Origin: Trueperaceae bacterium
GTDB taxonomy: Bacteria > Deinococcota > Deinococci > Deinococcales > Trueperaceae
NCBI GenBank assembly: GCA_003567075.1
Contig: PXAU01000150.1
Span: forward strand, 1-10,672
DNA: 10,672 nucleotides
Direction: 5' to 3'
Under the pieces are notes generated by a model, which did not search any database, was not told the origin of the DNA, and worked only from the letters and a program-made list of their open reading frames with translations. The translations under genes and the position numbers were made by a program. Shown piece by piece: positions 1 to 6,301 of this stretch. Every line of letters starts with the position of its first letter. The first letter of the stretch is position 1.

Positions 1-99
1 GGCGGCGCTGTAGGCCTGCCGGCCGAGGAGCCACAAGGCGTAGTCCCAGGCGCGTTCGGGCGTGAGCGGCGCGGGGCGCCGGCGTTGCGAGGCGCTCAT
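1..99 (-). CDS. recX: RecX-like regulatory protein, N-terminal fragment
   Basis: Only the first 33 residues are in the window; the gene continues past the left edge. After a basic, proline-containing leader (MSASQRRRPAPLTPE) comes ERAWDYALWLLGRQAYSAA. This resembles the first helix of RecX proteins, where a run of the form 'A-x-x-L-L-x-x-R-x-x-S/T-x-x-E-L' begins the three-helix repeats. RecX binds RecA filaments and modulates recombinase activity. The ATG at 99-97 shares an ATGA overlap with the stop of the upstream permease (TGA at 98-96), so translational coupling is likely. The assignment rests on a short fragment and one recognisable helix, so another small helical protein is possible. 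Confidence 0.6.
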   Translation of the reverse strand, partial: MSASQRRRPAPLTPERAWDYALWLLGRQAYSAA

Positions 100-1277
100 C
101 GCAGCAGTTCGGCGGGCCGCAAGCGCGCCGCGCGACGGGCCGGCACCAGCGACGCCACCACGCTCGTGACCAGCGACACGCTGCACACCCAGGCCACGTC
201 CCACACCTCCACCACCACCGGTAGCTGGGTGATGAAGTAGAGGTCGCCGGGCAGGGGGAAGGGCTGCACGCGGAAGTAGCCGCTGACCGCCAGGCCGAGC
301 AGGGTGCCGAGCAGGGTCCCCGCCGCTCCGAGCGCGAAGCCCTCGAGCGTGAACACCGCCAGCACCTGCCGCGAACTGGCGCCCAGCGCTCGCAGGATGG
401 CGATGTCGCGGGTCTTCTCGGCCACGGTCAGCACCATCACGTTGGCGATGCCCATGGCAGCCACGAGGACGATCAGGAAGGTGACCACGGAGATGACGGC
501 TTTCTGCAGCCGCAGCTGGGTGATCAGGTTGCCGAAGAGCCGTTCCCAGGAGATCGGCAGCAGCGCGAACGCCCCGCCGAGCCGCTCCCCCACGGCCGAG
601 GCCCGCTGCGGGTCGTGCACGCGCACGTGGTAGCCGCCGATCTCGCCCTCGGCGTCCAAGTACCCCTGGACCACCTCGAGCGCCGCGTAGGCGGTGACGC
701 TGTCGATCAACTCGTTCCCGACCCGGAAGGTGTCGCTCACGTTGAGCGTGAGCGTGCGCCCGCCGAGCTCGCGCAGGACCACCGTGTCGCCTGGTAGGAC
801 GCCGAGCTGCGCCGCCAACGAGGCGCCGAGCACCACGCCGCCCTCGCGCTCGAGCGCTTCACGGGCGGCGCTGATCTGCGGCAGGTCGAGCACCTCGGCG
901 TGGTGGGTGGGATCGATGCCGATCAGCTGGGCGAACCCCTGGCGGGCGGAGATGCCCAGCGCCGCGCTGGCGCGGCGCGCGATGAGCGCTTGCCCGGCGA
1001 TGAAGGGGCTCACGGCGGCGACCTCGGGTTGGGCGGCCAGCGTGCTGCGGATCGTCTCGTCGTGCGGCAGTCGGTCGCCGGCTACGTACGGTTGCAGCGT
1101 CACGTGCGGGGTGGCGCGCAGGGTCGAGCTGACGAGTTCGTCGATGAAGCCGTTCGTCAGCGACAGCGCGGTGATGAGCACGGTGACCCCGACCGCCACG
1201 CCCAGCACGGTGATCACGCTCTGGAGACCGCGGCGTCGCACGTGCCGCCAGGCGAGGAAGGGGACGAACGGTCGCAC
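96..1277 (-). CDS. ABC transporter permease, FtsX/MacB (LolC/E-like) family
   Basis: This 393-residue integral membrane protein has the classic layout of the type VII (MacB/LolCDE) ABC permeases. TM1 is at about residues 19-42, followed by a large extracytoplasmic domain (about 45-255). The FtsX domain then carries three more TM segments at about 260-284, 306-333 and 359-380. The cytoplasmic coupling loop EKTRDIAILRALGA (287-300) is diagnostic of the family. The C-terminus ends with the usual P-A-R-x-A-A-x-x-x-P-A-E-x-L-R motif. Such permeases pair with a LolD/MacB ATPase to move lipoproteins, peptides or drugs by mechanotransmission. No ATPase gene lies beside it here, so the substrate cannot be inferred. 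The GTG start is the first possible start after an in-frame TGA three codons upstream (TGA CGC GTG). No Shine-Dalgarno is visible, but a TAGACT box lies 5 nt upstream. The 3' end overlaps recX. Confidence 0.9.
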   Translation of the reverse strand: MRPFVPFLAWRHVRRRGLQSVITVLGVAVGVTVLITALSLTNGFIDELVSSTLRATPHVTLQPYVAGDRLPHDETIRSTLAAQPEVAAVSPFIAGQALIARRASAALGISARQGFAQLIGIDPTHHAEVLDLPQISAAREALEREGGVVLGASLAAQLGVLPGDTVVLRELGGRTLTLNVSDTFRVGNELIDSVTAYAALEVVQGYLDAEGEIGGYHVRVHDPQRASAVGERLGGAFALLPISWERLFGNLITQLRLQKAVISVVTFLIVLVAAMGIANVMVLTVAEKTRDIAILRALGASSRQVLAVFTLEGFALGAAGTLLGTLLGLAVSGYFRVQPFPLPGDLYFITQLPVVVEVWDVAWVCSVSLVTSVVASLVPARRAARLRPAELLR

Positions 1278-1282
1278 GCGTC

Positions 1283-1288
1283 AGTCTA
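1283..1288 (-). promoter_or_regulatory. Candidate -10 box for leaderless permease transcript
   Basis: On the minus strand TAGACT (4 of 6 matches to TATAAT, fits TANNNT) lies 5 nt before the GTG start of the permease. No Shine-Dalgarno is present. Leaderless genes in Deinococcus typically show this spacing. It could be chance in a short stretch. Confidence 0.35.
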
Positions 1289-1407
1289 GCCCGCGGCCGC
1301 GGCGCGCTCTGACGCGCATAGGTCCGCGCCCGGACGTCGCAGTCACGACGCTCGGTACGGTGTCGAGCGGCGAGCGAGGCAAGGGTTGAGGGGTGCGAGG
1401 CGCGGGT

Positions 1408-2076
1408 TCAGCGGACCGCCAGCCAGCGCGGATCGACGTCGAAGACGCCGTCGCTGCGCAGGTGATCGAACTGTGGCCCGTCGCGCCCGTAGCGGATCAC
1501 CTCGAGCTCCAGGCGGCGCACGCCCCAGTTGACGGCGCTGGCGTAATCCGCGAACCAGAGGTCGATCTGGTTGACTTTACGGGGATGCATGGTGTCCTCG
1601 ACGACGAACAGGTCGGTCCCGTCGAGGAGGGTCTGGTAGGCCCCGAAGCCGCGGCCGTTGTGGTAGTTGCCGAGGTCGCGCAGCCGCACCAGCGATCCGT
1701 AGGGCAGGTCGAAGCCAAGCAGGTCGCGACTGACCGCGATGATGCCCCAGCGCGTGCGCGTCCCGGTCGCCGTCACGTGCGGTTGCGCGTTCGTCTGGCT
1801 CTCCATCGAGTTGTAGGCGGTGGCACGGACGACGAAGCTGGGCGTCGCGACGGGGCCGGCGAAGGGGGCCGGCGCCCGCAAGCGGGTGCGGGCCTCTGCC
1901 AGCACGTCCACGCTCGGCGTCACCGGCAGCGACAGCGCCGGCTCGATCTCGATGGTGACGGGCACCGCCAGCGCCACGAAGGCGGGGGGTGCGTCGCGGG
2001 GAGCGACGAAGGCTGTGATGAGGGCGACGGTGACGAGGCCGAAGACGGCAGTACCGAAGCCGAGACGGAGCGCCAC
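1408..2076 (-). CDS. 3D-domain (double-psi beta-barrel) cell-envelope protein
   Basis: This protein has 222 residues. The N-terminus (about residues 5-25: LGFGTAVFGLVTVALITAFVA) is a signal anchor or uncleaved signal, so the rest is outside the membrane. A low-complexity linker (about 26-80) leads to a 3D domain at about 84-195. It begins FVVRATAYN and carries the aspartates of the family at D118 (AVSRD), D161 (VVEDT) and D172 (IDLWF), with the typical tail ADYASAVNWG. 3D domains occur in cell-wall lytic enzymes and resuscitation-promoting-like proteins such as MltA and YabE, where the barrel holds the catalytic aspartates. No LysM or other wall-binding domain is seen, so the enzymatic role is inferred. 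The start is the GTG at 2076, preceded by a perfect AGGAGGT six nt away. Longer open readings upstream are antisense to tgt and were discarded. Confidence 0.85.
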   Translation of the reverse strand: MALRLGFGTAVFGLVTVALITAFVAPRDAPPAFVALAVPVTIEIEPALSLPVTPSVDVLAEARTRLRAPAPFAGPVATPSFVVRATAYNSMESQTNAQPHVTATGTRTRWGIIAVSRDLLGFDLPYGSLVRLRDLGNYHNGRGFGAYQTLLDGTDLFVVEDTMHPRKVNQIDLWFADYASAVNWGVRRLELEVIRYGRDGPQFDHLRSDGVFDVDPRWLAVR

Positions 2077-2082
2077 GCGCGC

Positions 2083-2089
2083 ACCTCCT
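2083..2089 (-). promoter_or_regulatory. Shine-Dalgarno that fixes the 3D-protein start
   Basis: AGGAGGT on the minus strand, with a 6-nt spacer (GCGCGC) to the GTG at 2076. It settles the start of a gene whose reading frame stays open for a further 1.4 kb upstream. It also shows that this organism uses canonical ribosome binding sites alongside apparent leaderless genes. Confidence 0.85.
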
Positions 2090-2098
2090 GGCGTCGAA

Positions 2099-2104
2099 AT
2101 GGTA
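2099..2104 (-). promoter_or_regulatory. Possible -10 box for the 3D-domain gene
   Basis: TACCAT on the minus strand (4 of 6 matches to TATAAT) lies 9 nt upstream of the AGGAGGT. A 10-bp perfect palindrome CCAGGCCTGG (2110-2119) lies just upstream, where a regulator could bind over the spacer or -35 region. No good -35 is visible. This is weak evidence, based on position in the divergent intergenic region. Confidence 0.25.
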
Positions 2105-2190
2105 GCAGACCAGGCCTGGGTTCGGCGCTCACGGCGCGACGCTGGCCGACAACGTTTCGGTGTAAGCGCGTCCAGGACGTGGCTTCGAGG

Positions 2191-2226
2191 TTCAGGCAAG
2201 CGGCGCTGGCGTGCTATCGTCGGCGC
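2191..2226 (+). promoter_or_regulatory. Candidate leaderless promoter of tgt
   Basis: TATCGT (2215-2220, 4 of 6 to TATAAT and fitting TANNNT) is followed by only 6 nt before the GTG at 2227. Transcription would therefore start at or next to the first codon. A poor -35-like TTCAGG lies at 2191-2196 with an 18-nt spacer. No Shine-Dalgarno precedes the GTG, which supports leaderless expression. Confidence 0.5.
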
Positions 2227-3552
2227 GTGCCGAGCGCCACCCCAACCCAGCAGGAGATCGGCTTCGACCTCCTCGAGCGCTCGGGCGCCGCTCGCCGCGG
2301 TCGGCTCCGCACCGCCCACGGCAGCGTCGAGACGCCGGCCTTCGTCGCGGTGGGGACCCAGGCCAGCGTCAAGGGGCTCGACCCCGACGTGGTGGCAGCG
2401 TGCGGGGTGCAGGTGCTGTTCGCCAACACCTACCACCTCTACCTGCGCCCGGGCGCGGAGCTGGTGGCCGAGCACGGCGGCCTGCATCGCTTCATGGGCT
2501 GGTCGCGGCCGCTGCTGACCGACTCGGGCGGCTTCCAGGTCTTCTCGCTCGGCGCCTCGATCGAGCACCGCGTCGGCAAGGTCGCCAACATCTTCCCGGA
2601 CGAGCTGGGCGGGAGCGGCGGACGCCAGCGCCTGCGTGCGCCCAGCGGATCCATGGTGCGCGTCGGCGAGGACGAGGTCCACTTCGTGAGCCACGTCGAC
2701 GGCAGCCGACACGTGTTCACGCCCGAGAAGAGCATCGCGGTGCAGCGAGCGCTCGGGGCGGACGTGACGCTGGCGTTCGACGAGTGCACGAGCCCGCTGC
2801 ACGACGAGGCCTACACCCGCGCCAGCATGCAGCGCACGCACCGCTGGGCACGGCGTAGCTTGGATGCCTTCCGGGAAGCTCCCGCGCACCATCCGTACCG
2901 GCAAGCGCTGTTCGGGATCGTTCAGGGCGGCGCCTTCGAGGCGCTGCGACGTGAGAGCGCGGCGTTCATCGCCGGCTTGCCCTTCGACGGGATCGCCATC
3001 GGCGGCAACCTGGGTCGCTCGCACGCCGACATGCACCGGGTGCTGGAGTGGACGATCGAGGCGCTGCCAGCGGGCTCGCCACGGCACCTGCTCGGGATCG
3101 GCGACGTGCCCGGCATCCTCGCGGCGGTCGTCCGCGGGGTCGACACCTTCGACTGCGTCGCGCCTACCAGGAACGCGCGGACCGGCACCGTGCTGGCGCG
3201 CTGCGACGACGCTGGCGTGCCCCGCGCGGGCTTCCGCCTGAACCTCAAGAACGCCGCCTTCGCGCGCGACGAACGGCCGCTGGAACGTGACTGCGACTGC
3301 AGCACCTGCCGACGCTTCTCGCGCGCCTACCTGCGCCACCTGCTCAAGAGCGGCGAGGCGCTCGGCCCCCACCTGCTCAGCGTGCACAACCTGCGCTTCA
3401 TGGAGCGGTTGATGGCCGAGCTGCGGGCGGCGATCGAGGTGGGCACACTCGAAGCCTGCGTGCTGGGCTGGTTGGGGCATCGACCCGAGGTGGCCGACGC
3501 CGTGCTCGGCGCTGCCAGGCTGGGATCGCTGCCAGCGACGAAGGCGACCTGA
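2227..3552 (+). CDS. tgt: tRNA-guanine(34) transglycosylase
   Basis: This cytosolic enzyme of 441 residues exchanges guanine-34 in tRNAs with GUN anticodons (Asp, Asn, His, Tyr) for preQ1 during queuosine synthesis. Family hallmarks are all present: FANTYHLYLRPG, LTDSGGFQVFSLG with D99, LAFDECTSPLHDEAYT with D185, FGIVQGG and IAIGGNLG. GVDTFDCVAPTRNARTG (D306/D309 region) holds the nucleophilic aspartate. The zinc site is C356, C358, C361 and H387, with the spacing of the well-studied Zymomonas enzyme. It is longer than the usual 370-390 residues because of about 32 extra residues between DSGGFQVFSLG and HVDGSRH (roughly 110-141) plus a C-terminal tail. The GTG at 2227 is chosen because homology begins a few residues later and a -10-like box sits 6 nt upstream. 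The gene converges on the 3580-4155 gene with 27 bp between them and no clear terminator. Confidence 0.97.
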   Translation: MPSATPTQQEIGFDLLERSGAARRGRLRTAHGSVETPAFVAVGTQASVKGLDPDVVAACGVQVLFANTYHLYLRPGAELVAEHGGLHRFMGWSRPLLTDSGGFQVFSLGASIEHRVGKVANIFPDELGGSGGRQRLRAPSGSMVRVGEDEVHFVSHVDGSRHVFTPEKSIAVQRALGADVTLAFDECTSPLHDEAYTRASMQRTHRWARRSLDAFREAPAHHPYRQALFGIVQGGAFEALRRESAAFIAGLPFDGIAIGGNLGRSHADMHRVLEWTIEALPAGSPRHLLGIGDVPGILAAVVRGVDTFDCVAPTRNARTGTVLARCDDAGVPRAGFRLNLKNAAFARDERPLERDCDCSTCRRFSRAYLRHLLKSGEALGPHLLSVHNLRFMERLMAELRAAIEVGTLEACVLGWLGHRPEVADAVLGAARLGSLPATKAT

Positions 3553-3579
3553 AGGCGGTCACCCTGCTGACGATGCGGC

Positions 3580-4155
3580 CTAGCGGGTGTGCTCGATGAG
3601 ATCGAAGACGGTGCCGTCTTGCGTCACGAAACGCACCACGCCGATGCCGGGCACGAAGAACAGGTCCAGCAAGGTGGAGGCGCCGGTGCTGGTGAGGGTC
3701 CGCTGCCGCACCTGCAAGGCGTTGAACCGTCCGACCGGGGTCTGGATGCCGCGGAGCGCCACGACCTCGGCGTCGAGCGTGATGGTGAACGCGCCCAAGT
3801 CGGTGGTGGAGCGCCAGGTGGCGCCGATCTCGAGCGGCGGGGCGGGGTAGACCAGCAGCGGCGGGTCGTAGCGCAGGACCTGGCCGCCTGCGGCCGTACC
3901 GAGCGAGCGCACGCCGTCGGGCCCGTACACGAGGTAGTCCTCGGAGATGGGCATGCCCTCGAGGTAGTGCGTCAGCACCATCACGCTCGTGCCGTCGACG
4001 TCGTGCGGTCCGCGCATGTGCTGCGTGACGCCCGAATCGTACGTCCAGCGCAGGCCGTCGCCGTGCGGGTAGTAGTCGTTCTGGCCGCTGGCGTAGGCCA
4101 GCATGAGGCTGACGCAAGCGGCCAGCAGCAGTCGTGCGGTGGCGCGCCGGCTCAT
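3580..4155 (-). CDS. Uncharacterised secreted protein
   Basis: This protein has 191 residues. A signal peptide is clear: basic MSRRATAR, a hydrophobic stretch about 9-21, and a likely signal peptidase I site after A-S-G (residue 24), giving a mature N-terminus near QNDYYPHGDG. C14 lies too early in the hydrophobic core to be a convincing lipobox. The mature part is probably all beta, with GDGLRWTYDSG, IGATWRSTTDLG, VPTGRFNALQVR-like TPVGRFNALQVRQR and FVPGIGVVRFVTQDG. This pattern is familiar from hypothetical envelope proteins of the 'DYYPL-x-x-G-x-x-W-x-Y' kind. I know no function for it. It is translationally coupled to proC through an ATGA overlap (4152-4155) and is the last gene of the asparaginase-proC group. 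Its stop faces that of tgt. Confidence 0.85.
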   Translation of the reverse strand: MSRRATARLLLAACVSLMLAYASGQNDYYPHGDGLRWTYDSGVTQHMRGPHDVDGTSVMVLTHYLEGMPISEDYLVYGPDGVRSLGTAAGGQVLRYDPPLLVYPAPPLEIGATWRSTTDLGAFTITLDAEVVALRGIQTPVGRFNALQVRQRTLTSTGASTLLDLFFVPGIGVVRFVTQDGTVFDLIEHTR

Positions 4156-4994
4156 ACCGCTGGCCCGTTGCCGGAGAGTTCGCCGGCGCGCTGGCTGGCC
4201 GCTTCGATGGCGTCGATGAGGGCGAAGCGGAGGCGGTGCCGCTCCAAGGTCCGCACGCCCGCGATGGCGGTGCCGCCGGGCGAGGCGACCTCGTCCTTGA
4301 TGGCCGACGGGTCGCTGCGCTCGAGCAGCTGCGCCGTCGCGAGCAGCACGTGCCGGGCCAGTTCGCGCGCCACGTCACGGTGGAAGCCGACCCGGACACC
4401 GCCGTCGGCGAGCGACTCGGCCACCAGCGCAGCGAAGGCGGGTCCGGACCCGGCGAGGCCGGTGAAGGCGTCGAAGAGCTGTTCGGGCACGTCGAAGACG
4501 CTGCCGCAGCCGAGGAACAGGCGGCGTGCGAAGGCCAGGTCCTCTGCGCTGGTCTCCGCCGTCCACGCCAGTGCGGTCGCGCTCGCGCCCACGCGCGCTC
4601 CCAAGTTGGGCATGGCCCGCACCACGCGTAGGCTGCCCAGGCGCTTGGCCATGGTCGCCAGGGTGACGCCCGCCATGATCGACAGGTAGGCGGTGTGGCG
4701 GCCGGCGATGAGCGGCGCCACCCGCTCGAAGGACTGCGGCTTGACCGCGATCAGGACGCGCTGCGCGCGCCGGACACCGGCGTCGTCGAGGGCTGCGATG
4801 CCGAACCGGGCGGCGAGCTGGCCGCGCCGCTCCGGGTCGGGGTGGAAGACGCCGAGGTGTTCGGGGTCGAGCGCGCCGGAACGCAGGGCGCCCTCCACCA
4901 CCGCACCGCCCATTCGCCCCGCGCCCACGACCGCGAGAACCACTCCCGCAGTGGCACGGGCCTCGTCGTGGTGGGCTGAGGGGGTTGCCGTCAC
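4152..4994 (-). CDS. proC: Pyrroline-5-carboxylate reductase
   Basis: At 280 residues this is normal for the family. ProC performs the last step of proline synthesis, reducing 1-pyrroline-5-carboxylate with NAD(P)H. The N-terminal Rossmann fold has VVGAGRMGGAV (about 22-32) and then AVKPQ (83-87), SIMAGVTL (105-112) and RAMPN (126-130). The C-terminal dimerisation and active-site domain has FTGLAGSGPAFAA (177-189) and the ProC signature region around KDEVASPGGTAIAGVRTLE (233-251). The first 16 or so residues are a non-conserved extension. The GTG start is supported by TAGGAT ending 6 nt upstream. This can be read either as a leaderless -10 box or as a weak AGGA ribosome site. The gene lies 28 bp after asparaginase and overlaps the secreted-protein gene by 4 nt. 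Confidence 0.95.
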   Translation of the reverse strand: MTATPSAHHDEARATAGVVLAVVGAGRMGGAVVEGALRSGALDPEHLGVFHPDPERRGQLAARFGIAALDDAGVRRAQRVLIAVKPQSFERVAPLIAGRHTAYLSIMAGVTLATMAKRLGSLRVVRAMPNLGARVGASATALAWTAETSAEDLAFARRLFLGCGSVFDVPEQLFDAFTGLAGSGPAFAALVAESLADGGVRVGFHRDVARELARHVLLATAQLLERSDPSAIKDEVASPGGTAIAGVRTLERHRLRFALIDAIEAASQRAGELSGNGPAV

Positions 4995-5000
4995 GCGCGC

Positions 5001-5006
5001 ATCCTA
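5001..5006 (-). promoter_or_regulatory. Candidate internal leaderless promoter (or RBS) of proC
   Basis: TAGGAT on the minus strand has 4 of 6 matches to TATAAT and is separated from the GTG start by 6 nt (GCGCGC). This is the same geometry as at tgt. It lies in the short asparaginase-proC spacer. The AGGA inside it could instead act as a Shine-Dalgarno, and both readings support the chosen start. Confidence 0.4.
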
Positions 5007-5022
5007 CCAGCGGCCCGTCGGC

Positions 5023-6048
5023 TCAGAGGTCTGGGCTGCGCTCGCCGGCCAGGTCGGCAGCCATCCGCGCGGCCACGTCGGAGGGCGCCAGGTCCTGCGA
5101 GAGCAGCACCGTCAGCTTCGCCAGGGCTGCTTCGGCGGTCATGTCGCCGCCGGAGACGACGCCTGCCGCCTGGAGGCTGCGGCCGGCCGCGTACGCGTCC
5201 ATGCGCACCGATCCGCGCAGGCACTGCGTCACGTTCACGACGACCACGCCGCGAGCGCTCGCCTCGGTGAGCGCGGCCAGCACATCCGGATCGCGCGAGG
5301 GGGCGTTCCCACTCCCGTACGTCTCCAGCACCACGCCGCGCACCGGGCTCTGCAGCACCTGCCGCAAGGTGGCGCCGCCGATGCCGGGGAAGAGCCGAAG
5401 CGCCACGACCTCGACGGGCCGCAAGCGGAGGCTACGCAGGCCACCTTCGCCGGCCGGGCGCAACGACGCGTCGCGCCAGGCGACCTCGACGCCCACCTCG
5501 GCCAGCGCCGGCAGGTTCGGCGAGGCGAAGGCGTCGAAGCCGGAGGCCGAGACCTTGGTGCAGCGGTTGCCGCGCAGCAGCGCGCCGTTCATGTACACCG
5601 CGACCTCGCGCAGGCGCCCTTCGCGAGCGAGCAGCAGGGCGGTGATCAGGTTCTCGCGGGCGTCGCTACGGACCTCGGCCAACGGGATCTGGGAGCCCGT
5701 CAGAATGACCGGGCGGTCGAGTCCCTGCAGCAGGAAGGAGAGCGCTGAGGCGGTGTAGGCCATCGTGTCGGTGCCGTGCAGCACAACCGCGCCGGCGTGT
5801 CGTGGCAGCCGCTCGACGAGCGCGTCAGCGACCCGTTGCCAGTCCTCGGGCCGCATGTCGGACGAGTCGAGGAGCGGCTCGAACTCGAGCAACTCCAGCT
5901 CCGGGAGCGGCGCTCGGTCGAGCTCAGGCAGCCGCGCCAGGGCCGCCGCCAGCGCGCCCGGGGCGGGGGCGTAGGCGCCGTCCGGGTCGCGGCGCATGCC
6001 GAGCGTGCCGCCCGTGTGCAGGAGCAGGACCGGTGGTCGCTCGCCCAT
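5023..6048 (-). CDS. L-asparaginase, cytosolic type I-like
   Basis: A 341-residue amidohydrolase that converts asparagine to aspartate and ammonia. No signal peptide is present, so it acts in the cytosol. Active-site elements of the bacterial asparaginase family are visible. LLHTGGTLGM carries T12, the DSS motif is at 61-63, and VLHGTDTMAYTASAL carries T93 and D94. K165 lies in NRCTKVSASGFDAF. These match T14, T91, D92 and K163 of E. coli AnsA. The C-terminal domain contains PVRGVVLETYGSGNAP and VVVVNVTQCLRGSV, also typical. The ATG at 6048 is preceded by a 19-bp inverted repeat rather than a good ribosome site. It heads the group asparaginase, proC, secreted protein. A related glutaminase/asparaginase or the asparaginase-like subunit GatD is possible, but length and motifs favour type I asparaginase. 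Confidence 0.92.
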   Translation of the reverse strand: MGERPPVLLLHTGGTLGMRRDPDGAYAPAPGALAAALARLPELDRAPLPELELLEFEPLLDSSDMRPEDWQRVADALVERLPRHAGAVVLHGTDTMAYTASALSFLLQGLDRPVILTGSQIPLAEVRSDARENLITALLLAREGRLREVAVYMNGALLRGNRCTKVSASGFDAFASPNLPALAEVGVEVAWRDASLRPAGEGGLRSLRLRPVEVVALRLFPGIGGATLRQVLQSPVRGVVLETYGSGNAPSRDPDVLAALTEASARGVVVVNVTQCLRGSVRMDAYAAGRSLQAAGVVSGGDMTAEAALAKLTVLLSQDLAPSDVAARMAADLAGERSPDL

Positions 6049-6058
6049 CGTGCCGCGA

Positions 6059-6100
6059 GGCTACCAGGTCGGTAGCCGACCCGCTCCCTCGCACGGTCGG
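6059..6100 (-). promoter_or_regulatory. Overlapping inverted repeats before the asparaginase start
   Basis: Three perfect but mutually exclusive pairings lie just upstream of the asparaginase ATG. These are ggctacc/ggtagcc (6059-6065 with 6071-6077), ggtcgg/ccgacc (6067-6072 with 6076-6081, 3-nt loop) and ccgacc/ggtcgg (6076-6081 with 6095-6100). The first forms a 19-bp operator-like unit 10 nt before the start codon. It could be a regulator site or an RNA switch in the leader. No known riboswitch fold is recognised. Confidence 0.4.
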
Positions 6101-6166
6101 CGGGGTGGGCGGGGGGTCAGGGACCTAGGGCTTCGCCACGGTCCCTGACCCCCCGCCCACCCCGCC
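6099..6166 (-). repeat. Perfect long hairpin, copy 1
   Basis: Two perfectly complementary 27-bp arms (6099-6125 and 6140-6166) flank a 14-nt loop (6126-6139). Read on the minus strand the loop is GTGGCGAAGCCCTA. Copy 2 at 6302-6367 has nearly the same loop in the opposite orientation. The loop itself holds GGC-GAA-GCC, and GCGAAGC is known as an exceptionally stable DNA mini-hairpin. The arms are G-rich on one side and C-rich on the other. The hairpin lies 50 nt before the asparaginase start. No U-tract follows on either strand, so it is not a textbook terminator. Confidence 0.9.
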
Positions 6167-6301
6167 CCGAGGCGACGATCAGAGGCTGTGGCGCGACCAG
6201 CAGCAGGCGCTAAGGACGTCTGGCATGCAGATGCAGGCCCACTGGCGTCTGTCGGGGAGGGCGACCCGCCCTTCGTCTCCCGCGACGCCGCCCGGAAGCC
6301 G

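Noticed and set aside
1278..1407. Terminator after the 3D-domain gene in the 130-bp spacer
   Set aside because: Short stems exist (gtccg/cggac at 1322-1335 and the ccgcggccgcgg palindrome near 1291), but such pairings are expected in this base composition and no T-run follows.
1393..2226. Plus-strand open frame upstream of and in frame with tgt, which would extend Tgt by 278 residues
   Set aside because: It is antisense to the 3D-domain gene, has no recognisable protein character, and Tgt homology begins only after the GTG at 2227.
2077..3480. Minus-strand open frame antisense to tgt that would extend the 3D-domain protein by 468 residues
   Set aside because: It mirrors the codon bias of tgt. 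The strong AGGAGGT and signal anchor place the real start at 2076.
3553..3579. Bidirectional terminator between tgt and the secreted-protein gene
   Set aside because: Only a 4-bp GTCA/TGAC pairing is seen in the 27-bp gap and there is no T-run.
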